A DNA stretch of 64,000 bases from BOG-908 sp963692875 (GTDB taxonomy: Bacteria; Pseudomonadota; Alphaproteobacteria; Acetobacterales; Acetobacteraceae), in the NCBI GenBank assembly GCA_965198755.1, contig OZ240673.1, positions 3,534,001 through 3,598,000 of the forward strand, given 5' to 3'. Made by a program: the position numbers and the translations under genes. This document shows, one piece after another, positions 29,744 to 37,882 of the stretch. Positions within the stretch are counted from its first letter, which is position 1. Every line of letters begins with the position of its first letter. The notes below the pieces were generated by a model that saw only the letters and a list, made by a program, of their open reading frames with translations, was not told where the DNA came from and searched no databases.

Positions 29744-30094
29744 ATGAGCGGCCTGTTCGCCCCAGAAGGCGGCTGGCGAGTCCGCATCCTCGACATGTCC
29801 GGCGGCGCCGAAGACCGCATCGTTGAAGACGTGAAAGGCTTCCCCACCCTGATGCAGGCCAACGCTTTTGCCCGCGCCTACGTGCGCGACAGCGTGGAGC
29901 TGTGCCGCGCCGCGGGCCTGGCGCCGCGCGAGGTGCTGGAAGCCTGGTTCGCGTTCGGCGAGGATGCCGAAGTGCTCGACGCGCCTGAGGATGGCTGGCG
30001 CAGCGCCAACGAACTGGCGGGCTTTTCCGAGACGCCGGCTCGGGGCGAAGAGCGCGATTGGCGCGCGCTCGACCCGCGTCGGGAGGACGAGTGA
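29744..30094 (+). CDS. Hypothetical protein (116 aa)
   Basis: A small acidic soluble protein with GFPTLMQANAFARAYVRDSVE near residue 35 and an Arg/Glu-rich tail. The family is not known to me. The ATG is two bases after repeat copy 13, and the only ribosome-site-like sequence (GAAGG) belongs to the repeat arm, so the repeat may supply the initiation region. gltX follows after another repeat copy. Similar lone genes are easily missed. Confidence 0.7.
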   Translation: MSGLFAPEGGWRVRILDMSGGAEDRIVEDVKGFPTLMQANAFARAYVRDSVELCRAAGLAPREVLEAWFAFGEDAEVLDAPEDGWRSANELAGFSETPARGEERDWRALDPRREDE

Positions 30095-30109
30095 TGCGTC
30101 TTGTCAGCG

Positions 30110-30246
30110 AGCAAGCAAGGCCTGCTTTTTTGAAAAAAAGCAGCAAAAAACTTCAATTACGGCTGTCGCGGACTCTCCCGCAGCGAGTACCGAGGAAACA
30201 AAAGTTTTTTGGTTCTTTTTTTCAAAAAAGAACCGCTTGCCTTGCT
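30110..30246 (+). repeat. Two-arm hairpin repeat, copy 14 (core forward)
   Basis: CTGC left arm, GCTGTCGCGG core, GTTC right arm. Separates the small hypothetical gene from gltX. Confidence 0.93.
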
Positions 30247-30263
30247 GCCTGGTGTGCCGCCTG

Positions 30264-31595
30264 ATGCGGGTCCGTTTCGCACCGAGCCCCACCGGCTTCC
30301 TGCACGTGGGCAACGCGCGCATTGCGCTGGCCAACACGCTGTTCGCGCGGCGCCACGATGCGGCGTTCCTGTTGCGCATCGACGACACCGACCTCGAACG
30401 CTCCCGCCCCGAATACGAGGCGGCGATCGAGCAGGACCTGCGCTGGCTGGGTGTCGCGTGGTCCGAAACCTTCAAGCAGACGACACGCATTTCCGCCTAC
30501 GACGCGGCCGCCGACCGGCTGCGCGCGTCGGGCCGCCTTTACCCGTGCTTCGAAAGCGAGGAGGAGCTGCGCTTCAAACGCGAGCAGCGGATGAAGCGCG
30601 GCCTCGCACCGGTCTACGACCGCGCGATGCTGAAGATGACGCCGGAGCAGCGCGCGCAGGCCGAGGCGAACGGCAAATCGCCATACTGGCGCTTCAAGCT
30701 GTCTGATGCCACCATCGAGTGGACAGACCTGGTGCTCGGCCGGCGGCAGGTGAAACTGCAATCCGTGTCGGACCCGGTGCTGGTGCGCGCCGACGGCAGC
30801 TACCTCTACACCTTCACCAGCGTGGTGGACGACATCGACCACGCCGTCAGCCACGTGATCCGCGGCGAGGACCACGTCACCAACACCGGCGTGCAGCTCG
30901 ACATTATCTCCGCACTTGGCGCCAACCCCACGCGGTTCACTTTTGGCCACCTGCCACTGCTGATCGATTCCGATGGCGGCAAACTGTCCAAGCGGCTGGA
31001 AGGGCTCTCGCTACGCGCGCTGCGGCAGGATGGCGTGGAACCCGAAGCGATCACCGCCTACCTCGCCCGCCTCGGCACCAGCGACTCGCCGGAGATCGCG
31101 GCACTCGACGACCTCGCACAGGGCTTCGACCTCTCGCGCGTCTCGCGCTCGCCGGCGCGCTTCGACGTGCGTCAATTGCTGGCGCTGAACCGGCGCGTGC
31201 TGCACGCGGCGTCCTTCGACCAGGTGCGCGCCCGTCTGCCTGATGCGGCCACTCCGGCGTTCTGGGACGTCGTGCGCGGCAACCTCGATTTGTTGAGCGA
31301 GGCGCGGCGGTGGTGGACGGTCGTCTCGGGCGAGCTGGTTCCGCCGGTGCTGGACGGGCAGGGCGACTTCTTCCGCGACGCGTTGGCGCACCTGCCGCAG
31401 GAGCCGTGGGACGCGACGACGTGGCACGACTGGACGGAGACGCTGAAGACGCTGACCGGCCGTAAGGGACGCGCGCTGTTCATGCCGCTGCGCATGGCGC
31501 TGACGGGCGAAGATCACGGGCCGGAGCTGGCCAGCCTGCTGCCTTTGATAGGGCGGGAAAGGGTGGCCATGCGGTTGAGACTTAGCCTCATCTAA
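30264..31595 (+). CDS. gltX: Glutamyl-tRNA synthetase
   Basis: 443 residues, class I. FAPSPTGFLHVGNAR at the N terminus is the HIGH-type motif, LLRIDDTDLERSR follows, and GGKLSKRLEG near residue 240 is the KMSKS-type motif. The frame is open from 29,868, but the upstream part is repeat-derived. The ATG at 30,264 gives the exact family N terminus MRVRFAPSPTG. A candidate terminator lies about 100 bases downstream. Confidence 0.95.
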   Translation: MRVRFAPSPTGFLHVGNARIALANTLFARRHDAAFLLRIDDTDLERSRPEYEAAIEQDLRWLGVAWSETFKQTTRISAYDAAADRLRASGRLYPCFESEEELRFKREQRMKRGLAPVYDRAMLKMTPEQRAQAEANGKSPYWRFKLSDATIEWTDLVLGRRQVKLQSVSDPVLVRADGSYLYTFTSVVDDIDHAVSHVIRGEDHVTNTGVQLDIISALGANPTRFTFGHLPLLIDSDGGKLSKRLEGLSLRALRQDGVEPEAITAYLARLGTSDSPEIAALDDLAQGFDLSRVSRSPARFDVRQLLALNRRVLHAASFDQVRARLPDAATPAFWDVVRGNLDLLSEARRWWTVVSGELVPPVLDGQGDFFRDALAHLPQEPWDATTWHDWTETLKTLTGRKGRALFMPLRMALTGEDHGPELASLLPLIGRERVAMRLRLSLI

Positions 31596-31596
31596 G

Positions 31597-31655
31597 TAAG
31601 CCAAGGTCCTTTTGTTCGAGAACAGGGACCAAAAAGCTCTGCGTGCGCTGTCGTA
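31597..31655 (+). repeat. Decayed single-arm hairpin repeat, copy 15
   Basis: AAGCCAAGGTCC with a TTTGTTCGAGAACA-like stem and GCGCTGTCGT. Recognisable only by comparison with the other copies. Starts just after the gltX stop. Confidence 0.6.
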
Positions 31656-31696
31656 TGTTGTTGGAACACTTCCTGAAAAGCTGACGAATTCTCGCA

Positions 31697-31732
31697 GTTG
31701 CGAAACGTTGCTGGCAGCGCAACGGGTTTTTT
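31697..31732 (+). terminator. Candidate rho-independent terminator after gltX
   Basis: GTTGCG (31,697-31,702) pairs with CGCAAC (31,718-31,723) and is followed by a run of six T residues at 31,727-31,732. The stem is short. Confidence 0.45.
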
Positions 31733-31753
31733 GCTCTTTATTGTAGAGATCGT

Positions 31754-31782
31754 TTGAGCCCGAACGTGCATGCTGCTATGCT
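31754..31782 (+). promoter_or_regulatory. Candidate promoter of the secreted-protein gene
   Basis: TTGAGC and TATGCT with a 17-base spacer, 85 bases upstream of the TTG start. Confidence 0.4.
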
Positions 31783-31866
31783 GCAAGTGCGAAGTGCTTC
31801 CGCCGAGGATTTGCAAGCCGGTTTTTCACTCGTTCGTTTTAACGCCAAGTTGTCTCGGAGGGATTT

Positions 31867-33108
31867 TTGAGGACGCTATTTGCAGCTTCCGCCATGCTGA
31901 TGCTCGCCACCGTGGCGCATGCACAAACCTACCCGCCCAACTGCTCGCCGCAACAGCAGGGCGACGATGCGACAACCACTTTCTGCACGACGGAATACTA
32001 TCCGAACCCGGCGCGTGCGATGCTGCCAAACCCGAACGCGGCGCTCGGCTACCACCTGCCGAGCGCCAGGTTGACGAACCTGACCGATTACGTGTTTGCC
32101 AGCGCCGAGAGCGGCGGCAACATCACCTCGATCCAGGACGTCTACGAGACGTTCTTTCCGCGCTCCATTTCCGGCGACGTGGCAAACGCTGCTTATGCGG
32201 CGCCGAACTACGGGCCCGCTGACGACAACGGCAACTACTTCCAGTTCGGCGCCTTCCGCACCTACGCGGCGGGCGATCCCAATCAGACCCTCGTCATGAA
32301 CCCGACCGGCGGGCTGCACTTCCGCAGCATATGCTCCAACAACGGCCTGACCTGCACTCAGGGCCACATCTGGACGGCGATGATCCGCCCGCAATTCGTC
32401 TTCCGCCCGGGGCAGACGTTGAAGTTCGTCTTCACCAGCCCGGCCGGCTGCAAGCACTGGTTCGCGATGTGGGAGTTCTCCGGGGAGGAGGTGTCGGGCT
32501 ACAACACGCAGCTCAACCAAATATACAACGCGGTCAACAACGCCTCAGGCACCCACCTCAGCTACGAGTTCGACACGCCCGACAACTTCTCGACCTGCTA
32601 CAACAATCCTGCGAGCGGTCCGGGACAGGGAATCGTCGACGGGTTCCCCTACGAGGCCGGCGGCGCGAGCTTCTCCACCTTCTGGCCCAACGGCAACAAC
32701 TGGGCCTACGAGAACGTTCCGGGCTTCGAACCCTGGGAACTGATGCCCAGCACACAGACGATCTCGGCCGGCAAGCACGTCTACGTCGTCTCCTGGGACA
32801 ACACAAACCCGCAGCAAAGCGTGATATCGTCGTTCCTGGACGGCAGCCTCGTGCACCAGCACCAGTTCGACTGGTCGCTGAACGCTGGCAACCCGCAGGT
32901 CAACGGGCAGGAACTCGGCATGCACGTGATCGTGTCGCAGCAGACCTTTGCCTCCTTTACCAGCGCCGGCCTGCCGCTCAAGCAAAGCGAGCTACACGAC
33001 GGTGTCCTCTACGAACTGGCGCAGTTCAGCGGCTTTATCCCTAAGCAGGTCGCGTTGAAGTTTGCTCCATTGGGTACTTACGACGGATGCAACGGGAGCT
33101 GCCCATGA
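31867..33108 (+). CDS. Secreted protein, possibly concanavalin-like beta-sandwich
   Basis: 413 residues starting at TTG 31,867, five bases after a strong GGAGG (31,857-31,861). A signal peptide of about 19 residues ends ATVAHA. The mature part is rich in Asn, Tyr and Trp, and WELMPSTQTISAGKHVY, VVSWD, DGSLV and GMHVIVS recall the strand pattern of family-16 glycosidase or lectin folds. No catalytic motif could be fixed. It is lower in GC and followed by an acyltransferase, so an envelope polysaccharide role is possible. Confidence 0.65.
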   Translation: MRTLFAASAMLMLATVAHAQTYPPNCSPQQQGDDATTTFCTTEYYPNPARAMLPNPNAALGYHLPSARLTNLTDYVFASAESGGNITSIQDVYETFFPRSISGDVANAAYAAPNYGPADDNGNYFQFGAFRTYAAGDPNQTLVMNPTGGLHFRSICSNNGLTCTQGHIWTAMIRPQFVFRPGQTLKFVFTSPAGCKHWFAMWEFSGEEVSGYNTQLNQIYNAVNNASGTHLSYEFDTPDNFSTCYNNPASGPGQGIVDGFPYEAGGASFSTFWPNGNNWAYENVPGFEPWELMPSTQTISAGKHVYVVSWDNTNPQQSVISSFLDGSLVHQHQFDWSLNAGNPQVNGQELGMHVIVSQQTFASFTSAGLPLKQSELHDGVLYELAQFSGFIPKQVALKFAPLGTYDGCNGSCP

Positions 33109-33458
33109 TTTTGGAATGCGGCGCATGGCTCACACAAGTAGCAATTGAATGGGACTGTAGTCGCTCGTGTCATCTAGCTGAACGGCTGCTCAGGTTGCGA
33201 TGCACGATTAGGTGGAAAAGGTATGCTACGGAGAAGTGACGTAGACTGCGGAGCGTTGGGGAATGATTGAAGCCCTCGCGGCACGTTTTTCTACGTTGAA
33301 TGGTCCGTCACTAGGAGGCTAGGTGACTTGGCTTACCTAGCATCACGCCAGCGCTGTGGACGTCGAAGTGGCACGCGTTCGTTGGTTTACAGAACTGCTG
33401 TTCTGGATCATAGCCCAACCCGGTCAAGCGGGAGGCTGCTATTTCGAACAGGGAGCGC
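33109..33458. other. 350-base non-coding region
   Basis: No gene is supported. The clearest structure is a perfect 7-base stem GCTAGGT (33,318-33,324) and ACCTAGC (33,335-33,341), which may act as a terminator without a T-run. GC content is lower than in the neighbours. Confidence 0.5.
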
Positions 33459-34562
33459 GTGCTGCAGTCCGAAGTTGACGCTGCCCTAAGTGGACTTTCA
33501 GAGCCCTGCGTAAGCCAAGCGCCACGCGCCCGACTCTCGCCACGCCTGGCCGCTGGGCTGGACACCGCGCGCGCATTTGCCGCGTTCTATGTCGTTTGCC
33601 ACCACGTCGCCGTTGCGCGTGGCTGGCAAACCATCCCGCACTGGGGAGTCCTCTTTAAATTCGGCCAGGAGGCGGTCATCGCCTTCTTCCTGCTCAGCGG
33701 TGTCGTCATCTTCGCCAACGAGCGCACGCGTGCGATCCGCCCGATGGGCTACGCGCTGCGCCGCCTGCGCCGCATCTATCCCGGCCTCATCTGCGCGCTC
33801 GTCATCTCGACCCTGGTCGCACTCGACAATCACTCTCTCGGCACATCCTTCCACGTGACCGAACTCGCCGGCACGCTGCTGAACCTTCAGGACCTGCCTG
33901 GGCTAAAACCTGGCGTCATAGTCGCCCCCTACCTCGACAACGACCCGCTCTGGTCGCTTTCCTACGAGTTTGCCTTCTACGCTGCCTTTCCGTTTGTCCT
34001 GCGCTCGTGGCGGCGCGCGCCTCGCCTCACGAACCACGCTGTAGGGGCTGTCTGCTGCCTGGCCTATGTGGCCTACGTGGCCCATCCCAACCACTGGTGT
34101 CTGGTCACGGCCTACTTCCTGACCTGGTGGGCAGGTGCGATGGCCGTCAACGCCTACCTGTCCGGCAAGACAAACTTTCTGGCCATGGGTCCGACCCTGC
34201 CCTGGCTCGTTGCGCTGGCCGGGATCGCTGCAGTTGCCATCCCCATCGTGGGCAGCGGCAGCCTGTATGAGTATCCGGTCCTGCCGCTGCGCCACTTCGG
34301 TGTCGCCCTGGTCGCCCTGGTCACGCTGTTCGGCCCGGCAGGCCGTGTCCTGGTCGGGGTTTGCGCGCGACTTGCCCCTGCGGCTGCGGCCGCGGCTTCC
34401 GTCTCCTACGGCGTCTACATCCTTCACAAGCCGTTGCTGGTGCAGTCCCGGCACGCCGCGACACTGCCTGGGCTGGGCGGCATGCTCCTGGTCCTGCTGG
34501 TTCTGGCGACCCTCGTCGATGCCGGGCTTAACCGCGTGCTCCCGCGGGCGCCCCGGGACTGA
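33459..34562 (+). CDS. Acyltransferase family 3 membrane protein
   Basis: 367 residues, about ten membrane helices. LDTARAFAAFYVVCHH near residue 34 holds the family's N-terminal Arg and the invariant His, FFLLSGVVIF and RRLRRIYPG follow. These proteins O-acylate extracytoplasmic sugars such as O-antigen or exopolysaccharide. Starts at GTG 33,459 with GGGAG a few bases upstream. The TGA stop is directly followed by a repeat copy. It pairs plausibly with the secreted protein in front. Confidence 0.82.
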   Translation: MLQSEVDAALSGLSEPCVSQAPRARLSPRLAAGLDTARAFAAFYVVCHHVAVARGWQTIPHWGVLFKFGQEAVIAFFLLSGVVIFANERTRAIRPMGYALRRLRRIYPGLICALVISTLVALDNHSLGTSFHVTELAGTLLNLQDLPGLKPGVIVAPYLDNDPLWSLSYEFAFYAAFPFVLRSWRRAPRLTNHAVGAVCCLAYVAYVAHPNHWCLVTAYFLTWWAGAMAVNAYLSGKTNFLAMGPTLPWLVALAGIAAVAIPIVGSGSLYEYPVLPLRHFGVALVALVTLFGPAGRVLVGVCARLAPAAAAAASVSYGVYILHKPLLVQSRHAATLPGLGGMLLVLLVLATLVDAGLNRVLPRAPRD

Positions 34563-34563
34563 A

Positions 34564-34668
34564 ACAAGCAAGCGCCATCAGTCCAGATGTCGCGAAGGCT
34601 TCCACAACGCGCGCCCGAAGAACCAAAAATTTTTTGGTTCTTTTTGTCAAAAAAGAACCGCTTGCTTC
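34564..34668 (+). repeat. Single-arm hairpin repeat, copy 16
   Basis: Begins at the acyltransferase stop. The left arm is missing: AAGCAAGCGC is followed at once by a variant core (ATGTCGCGAAGG) and a GTTC right arm. Confidence 0.88.
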
Positions 34669-34830
34669 CTTCACACAAGTTGGCCGCCTTAGCCACCCAG
34701 TGGTGTCCCCAGCCACTCCGGCCCAAGGCAAACGCCTGAAAACGCCCAGGCTGACGGTGTGGCACAGCGGGTGCTAAACCCTGCAGGGCAAGCGTGCGAG
34801 CGCGCACGCCTCCGAGGCGGGAAGACGGGC

Positions 34831-35055
34831 ATGAACTGGGACCTCGTTGTGATCTTCACTTTCGTCATCGTGCTGATTGCCGTCCGCGGGCACTACCGCG
34901 GGCGCGGATCGGGTGCGGTCGGGCTGGCCGACGCCGACCAGACGGCTTTGGACCGGGCGATGGACTCGGCGCGCCGGCTGGAACAGCGGGTGGAGACGCT
35001 GGAGCGGGTGCTCGACGAGGACGCGCCCGGCTGGCGCGCCCGGGTGCGGGCATGA
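34831..35055 (+). CDS. pspB: PspB-like envelope stress membrane protein
   Basis: 74 residues. One membrane helix (residues 4-20), then a coiled-coil in which LDRAMDSARRLEQRVETLE is followed by LDEDAPGWR. The order helix, coiled coil and terminal LD-x-P-xW is that of phage-shock protein B. Start ATG 34,831; the frame upstream is not convincing. The TGA overlaps the ATG of the next gene (ATGA), so the two proteins are made together. No pspA or pspF is in the window. Confidence 0.72.
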   Translation: MNWDLVVIFTFVIVLIAVRGHYRGRGSGAVGLADADQTALDRAMDSARRLEQRVETLERVLDEDAPGWRARVRA

Positions 35056-36167
35056 CGGCCATGCGCCGGACCGTCCCGCTCGCTGGCCTGTGCGGCCTGG
35101 CATCCTGCCTGTTCGCGCAACCTGCCGCGGCCGACACCAGGTTCGTCCCCGCCAGCCAGCTGGTGCTGACCCACACGATGTCGGAAGACGTGGTGATCAA
35201 CACGGACACCTCGTTGTCAGGCCAGGTCAGGGTCACCATGGACGGCTCGCTGTCCTGCCTGTCGGTGGCCGGGCCCGGACCGGCGGTGATCGGCACGTCG
35301 GGCTGCTCGGGCGACGACGGGCAGCTGCACATCGACGTGCCGCCGGACATGCCGGTGATCATCACGTCGGACAGCAGCGGCGACATCCGCGTCGGCGACC
35401 TGCACGGCCGGCTGGTGGTCACGCTCAACGACGGGGGGGACCTCACCGCCGGCAACGTGGGAATGCTCGCGGCCACCATACACGGCAGCGGCGACCTGAC
35501 CGTGGGCGACGTGGCCGGCCCCGCCACCCTTACGGTTGCCGGTAGCGGCACGACCCGGCTGCGCAGCTTGCACGGGCCTCTCTCTGTGCAGCAGATGGGA
35601 TCCGGCGACATCACCGTCGGCAGCATCGAGACCGACTCCGCCTCCATCGACGCGCATGGATCCGGCGACATGGCGATCGGCCCGGGCCACATCGGCTCGT
35701 TGCACGCGCGCCTGGCCGGGTCCAACGACCTGGCCGTCGCCGCCGTCGTGCGCGACGCCGACGTGGAGGCGCGCGGCGGCGGCGACGTGAAGCTCGCCCA
35801 GGTCACCGGCGCCTTGCGTCGGGACGCGTCGGGCGGCAGCGACGTCACTGTGGGCGGCTCGTCCAAGACTGCGAGCCATGCGAGGGGCCGGCACGTCAAC
35901 ATCGTCATCGGCAACGGGTCGTCGGTGGTCACGCACGTGCTGACGGGCGCGTTCCTGGTGCTGGTTGCGTTCATCTGCTGGCGGATCATCCGGCGCGGGC
36001 GGCGAGGCGCTGCGCAGCGTTCGGCAGACGGCGCGCCGACGAACACGGCGGTGCTGGCGCTGTGCGAAACGATGACCAGGCTGGATCAGCGGCTGGGCAA
36101 GATGGAGAGCTACGTGACGACGCGGGAGTTCGATCTGAACAGGAAGTTTCGGGAATTAGGAAGGTAA
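35052..36167 (+). CDS. Exported GIN-domain protein with PspC-like cytoplasmic tail
   Basis: 371 residues. A signal peptide (to about residue 27, AQPAAA) precedes a repeat-rich region (105-270) with GSGDL-type units about 20 residues apart, as in the DUF2807/GIN beta-solenoid domain. One membrane helix follows (293-313), then a cytoplasmic tail whose end, RLGKMESYVTTREFDLNRKFREL, closely resembles the C terminus of alphaproteobacterial PspC. Coupled by ATGA to pspB. Possibly a sensor that joins an external solenoid to the Psp system. A second ATG three codons in is possible. Confidence 0.68.
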   Translation: MTAMRRTVPLAGLCGLASCLFAQPAAADTRFVPASQLVLTHTMSEDVVINTDTSLSGQVRVTMDGSLSCLSVAGPGPAVIGTSGCSGDDGQLHIDVPPDMPVIITSDSSGDIRVGDLHGRLVVTLNDGGDLTAGNVGMLAATIHGSGDLTVGDVAGPATLTVAGSGTTRLRSLHGPLSVQQMGSGDITVGSIETDSASIDAHGSGDMAIGPGHIGSLHARLAGSNDLAVAAVVRDADVEARGGGDVKLAQVTGALRRDASGGSDVTVGGSSKTASHARGRHVNIVIGNGSSVVTHVLTGAFLVLVAFICWRIIRRGRRGAAQRSADGAPTNTAVLALCETMTRLDQRLGKMESYVTTREFDLNRKFRELGR

Positions 36168-36409
36168 GCAAGGCCTTCTTTTTGAGTGTCGGTTTGAAAA
36201 GCCGCCCTGGCGGCTATCGGACGCGGTTCTTCTGTGCTCCGGTGCTCGAACAACCACGCCTGCTGACTCACCAGGCCGACTTTCAAAACGGACACTGAAA
36301 AAAGAAGCAAAGAACTTTTGTTCCCTTGCGACCCGTCTGCGGATAGGTCCGCGACAGCCGAGACAAAAGCTTTTTGCTTCTTTTTCTCGAAAAAGAAGCG
36401 CTGGCTTGC
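36166..36409 (-). repeat. Two-arm hairpin repeat, copy 17 (core reverse), interrupted
   Basis: Both arms are CTTC type, with CCGCGACAGC before the right arm. The left hairpin loop is split by a 110-base insertion at 36,186-36,295. Starts on the stop codon of the GIN-domain gene and ends at the stop of the NRAMP-like gene. Confidence 0.92.
36186..36295. mobile_element. MITE-like 110-base insertion inside repeat copy 17
   Basis: The ends are imperfect inverted repeats of about 27 bases: GTGTCGGTTTGAAAAG on the left and the inverse of GTGTCCGTTTTGAAAG on the right, about 21 of 27 identical. The insertion is bordered by the direct repeat TGA at 36,183-36,185 and 36,296-36,298. Removing it and one TGA restores the usual hairpin loop TTTTTGAAAAAA. 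No coding capacity. A three-base TNA target is known for IS1031-type elements. Confidence 0.85.
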
Positions 36410-37672
36410 CTAAACCAACCCCGCCCCCGAAAGCCCCCCATAAACCCCCAACGCCGTGGTCAGCACCGAGACCACGATCACCAACCACATGTACCATCCC
36501 CGCAGCCGGTGCGCCGGCGGCAGGCTGAACACCGCCAGCGCGATGAGAAACCCCAGCACCAGCGGCAGCAGCAGCGCGTTCATCACCTGCACGCCGACGT
36601 TCAGCGACACCAGGTTCGGCCACACGCCCACCAGCACCGCGCCGGCCACCACGCAAGCCGCGTACACCCCGTAGAACCAGCGCGCCTGCAGCGGCCGCAG
36701 CTCCAGCGAGCGACGGTAGCCGGCAACCTCGCCCACCCCCCAGGCCAGCGCCAGCGAGGCGACGATGGCAGCCACCAGCCCCGCGCCGAGCACGCCCAGC
36801 GAGAACACCAGCTTGCCCGCGGCCTGGCCCATAAACGGGGTCAGCGCCTGGCTCATCTCGCCCACCGTGTTCAGCGGCGCGTTGGAGGTGTGCGCGCCGA
36901 TGGTGGCCGCGCAGGCGATCAGCACCGCGGCCATCACCAGCTGCGTCAGCACCGCGCCCACCGCCGTGTCCACGCGGGCGGCGTTGTAGTGTTCGGGCAG
37001 GAGCTTCTTATCGGCGATGGCGGATTGCTGGTAGAACACCATCCACGGCATGATCACCGCGCCGATGTTGGCCGCCGACAAGTATAGGTAGCCCGGGTCG
37101 CGCCAGGGGATGCTGACGGCGCCGTGCGCGATCTGCGAGATGGACGGGTGCGCCGCCCAGGCGACGTAGAAAAACGCGAACTCGAACAGGCCGACGGCGA
37201 TCGCCGCCCGCTCCACCCGCCGGTAGCCGCCGGTCAGCACCACGCTCAGCAGCGCGGCCGCCGCGATGGCCAGGCTGACGCCGCGCGGCACGCCGTAAAG
37301 CTCGCCCACGCCGGCCACGCCGGAGAACTCGGTCAGCAGCGCGCCGGCGGTGGCCACCGCCAGGCCGATGGCGGAGACCCAACCCCAGAGGCGGCCGAAG
37401 CTCTCGGCGATCAGCTCGCCGTGGCCGCGGCCGGTGAAGATGCCGAGGCGCACCGTCAGTTCCTGCACCATGTAGAGGATCGGGATCAGGATGAGCTGCT
37501 GCAGCAGCAGGCGATAGCCGTACTGCACGCCGCTCTGGCCCGCGGTGATCACGCTGCCGACGTCCGTGTCGGCCAGCATGACCACCAGGCCCGGTCCGAA
37601 CACGGCGATGGCACGGGCGATCCGCGTGGGCGCCAAAGGCGGGACTTGGGTCTCGACGGTCTGGTCCGGCAC
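36410..37672 (-). CDS. Divergent NRAMP-family transporter
   Basis: 420 residues, about 11 membrane helices, clearly NRAMP fold. The helix-1 motif DPGN is replaced by ADTDVGSV and the helix-6 MPH motif by IMPWMVFYQQS. These residues bind the metal in canonical MntH, so the substrate may differ (for instance Mg(II), as in NRAMP-related magnesium transporters, or another cation). Start ATG 37,672, stop TAG at the edge of repeat copy 17. Not close in sequence to the MntH at 25,715. Confidence 0.85.
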   Translation of the reverse strand: MPDQTVETQVPPLAPTRIARAIAVFGPGLVVMLADTDVGSVITAGQSGVQYGYRLLLQQLILIPILYMVQELTVRLGIFTGRGHGELIAESFGRLWGWVSAIGLAVATAGALLTEFSGVAGVGELYGVPRGVSLAIAAAALLSVVLTGGYRRVERAAIAVGLFEFAFFYVAWAAHPSISQIAHGAVSIPWRDPGYLYLSAANIGAVIMPWMVFYQQSAIADKKLLPEHYNAARVDTAVGAVLTQLVMAAVLIACAATIGAHTSNAPLNTVGEMSQALTPFMGQAAGKLVFSLGVLGAGLVAAIVASLALAWGVGEVAGYRRSLELRPLQARWFYGVYAACVVAGAVLVGVWPNLVSLNVGVQVMNALLLPLVLGFLIALAVFSLPPAHRLRGWYMWLVIVVSVLTTALGVYGGLSGAGLV

Positions 37673-37747
37673 TTGGGCTCCTGCGCATCTTGCAAGATGC
37701 GAATGGTTCGCATTTGAAGGTAGAGGGTGGGGGTGGGGGTGTCAATC

Positions 37748-37800
37748 GAAGGCAAGGAAGCGGTTCTTTTTTGAAAAAAAGAACCAAAAAACTTTTGTCA
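37748..37800. repeat. Single-arm hairpin repeat, copy 18
   Basis: One GTTC arm and CTTTTGTC, with no core. Lies in the divergent gap between the NRAMP-like gene and cysS. Confidence 0.88.
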
Positions 37801-37882
37801 CTGGGGTTTGGGGCTGTGGAGGCGCTTGGGGTTTGCGGGACGCAATTGCGTGGGGGGCGGTTTTTCCGCAGAAGCAGCACCC

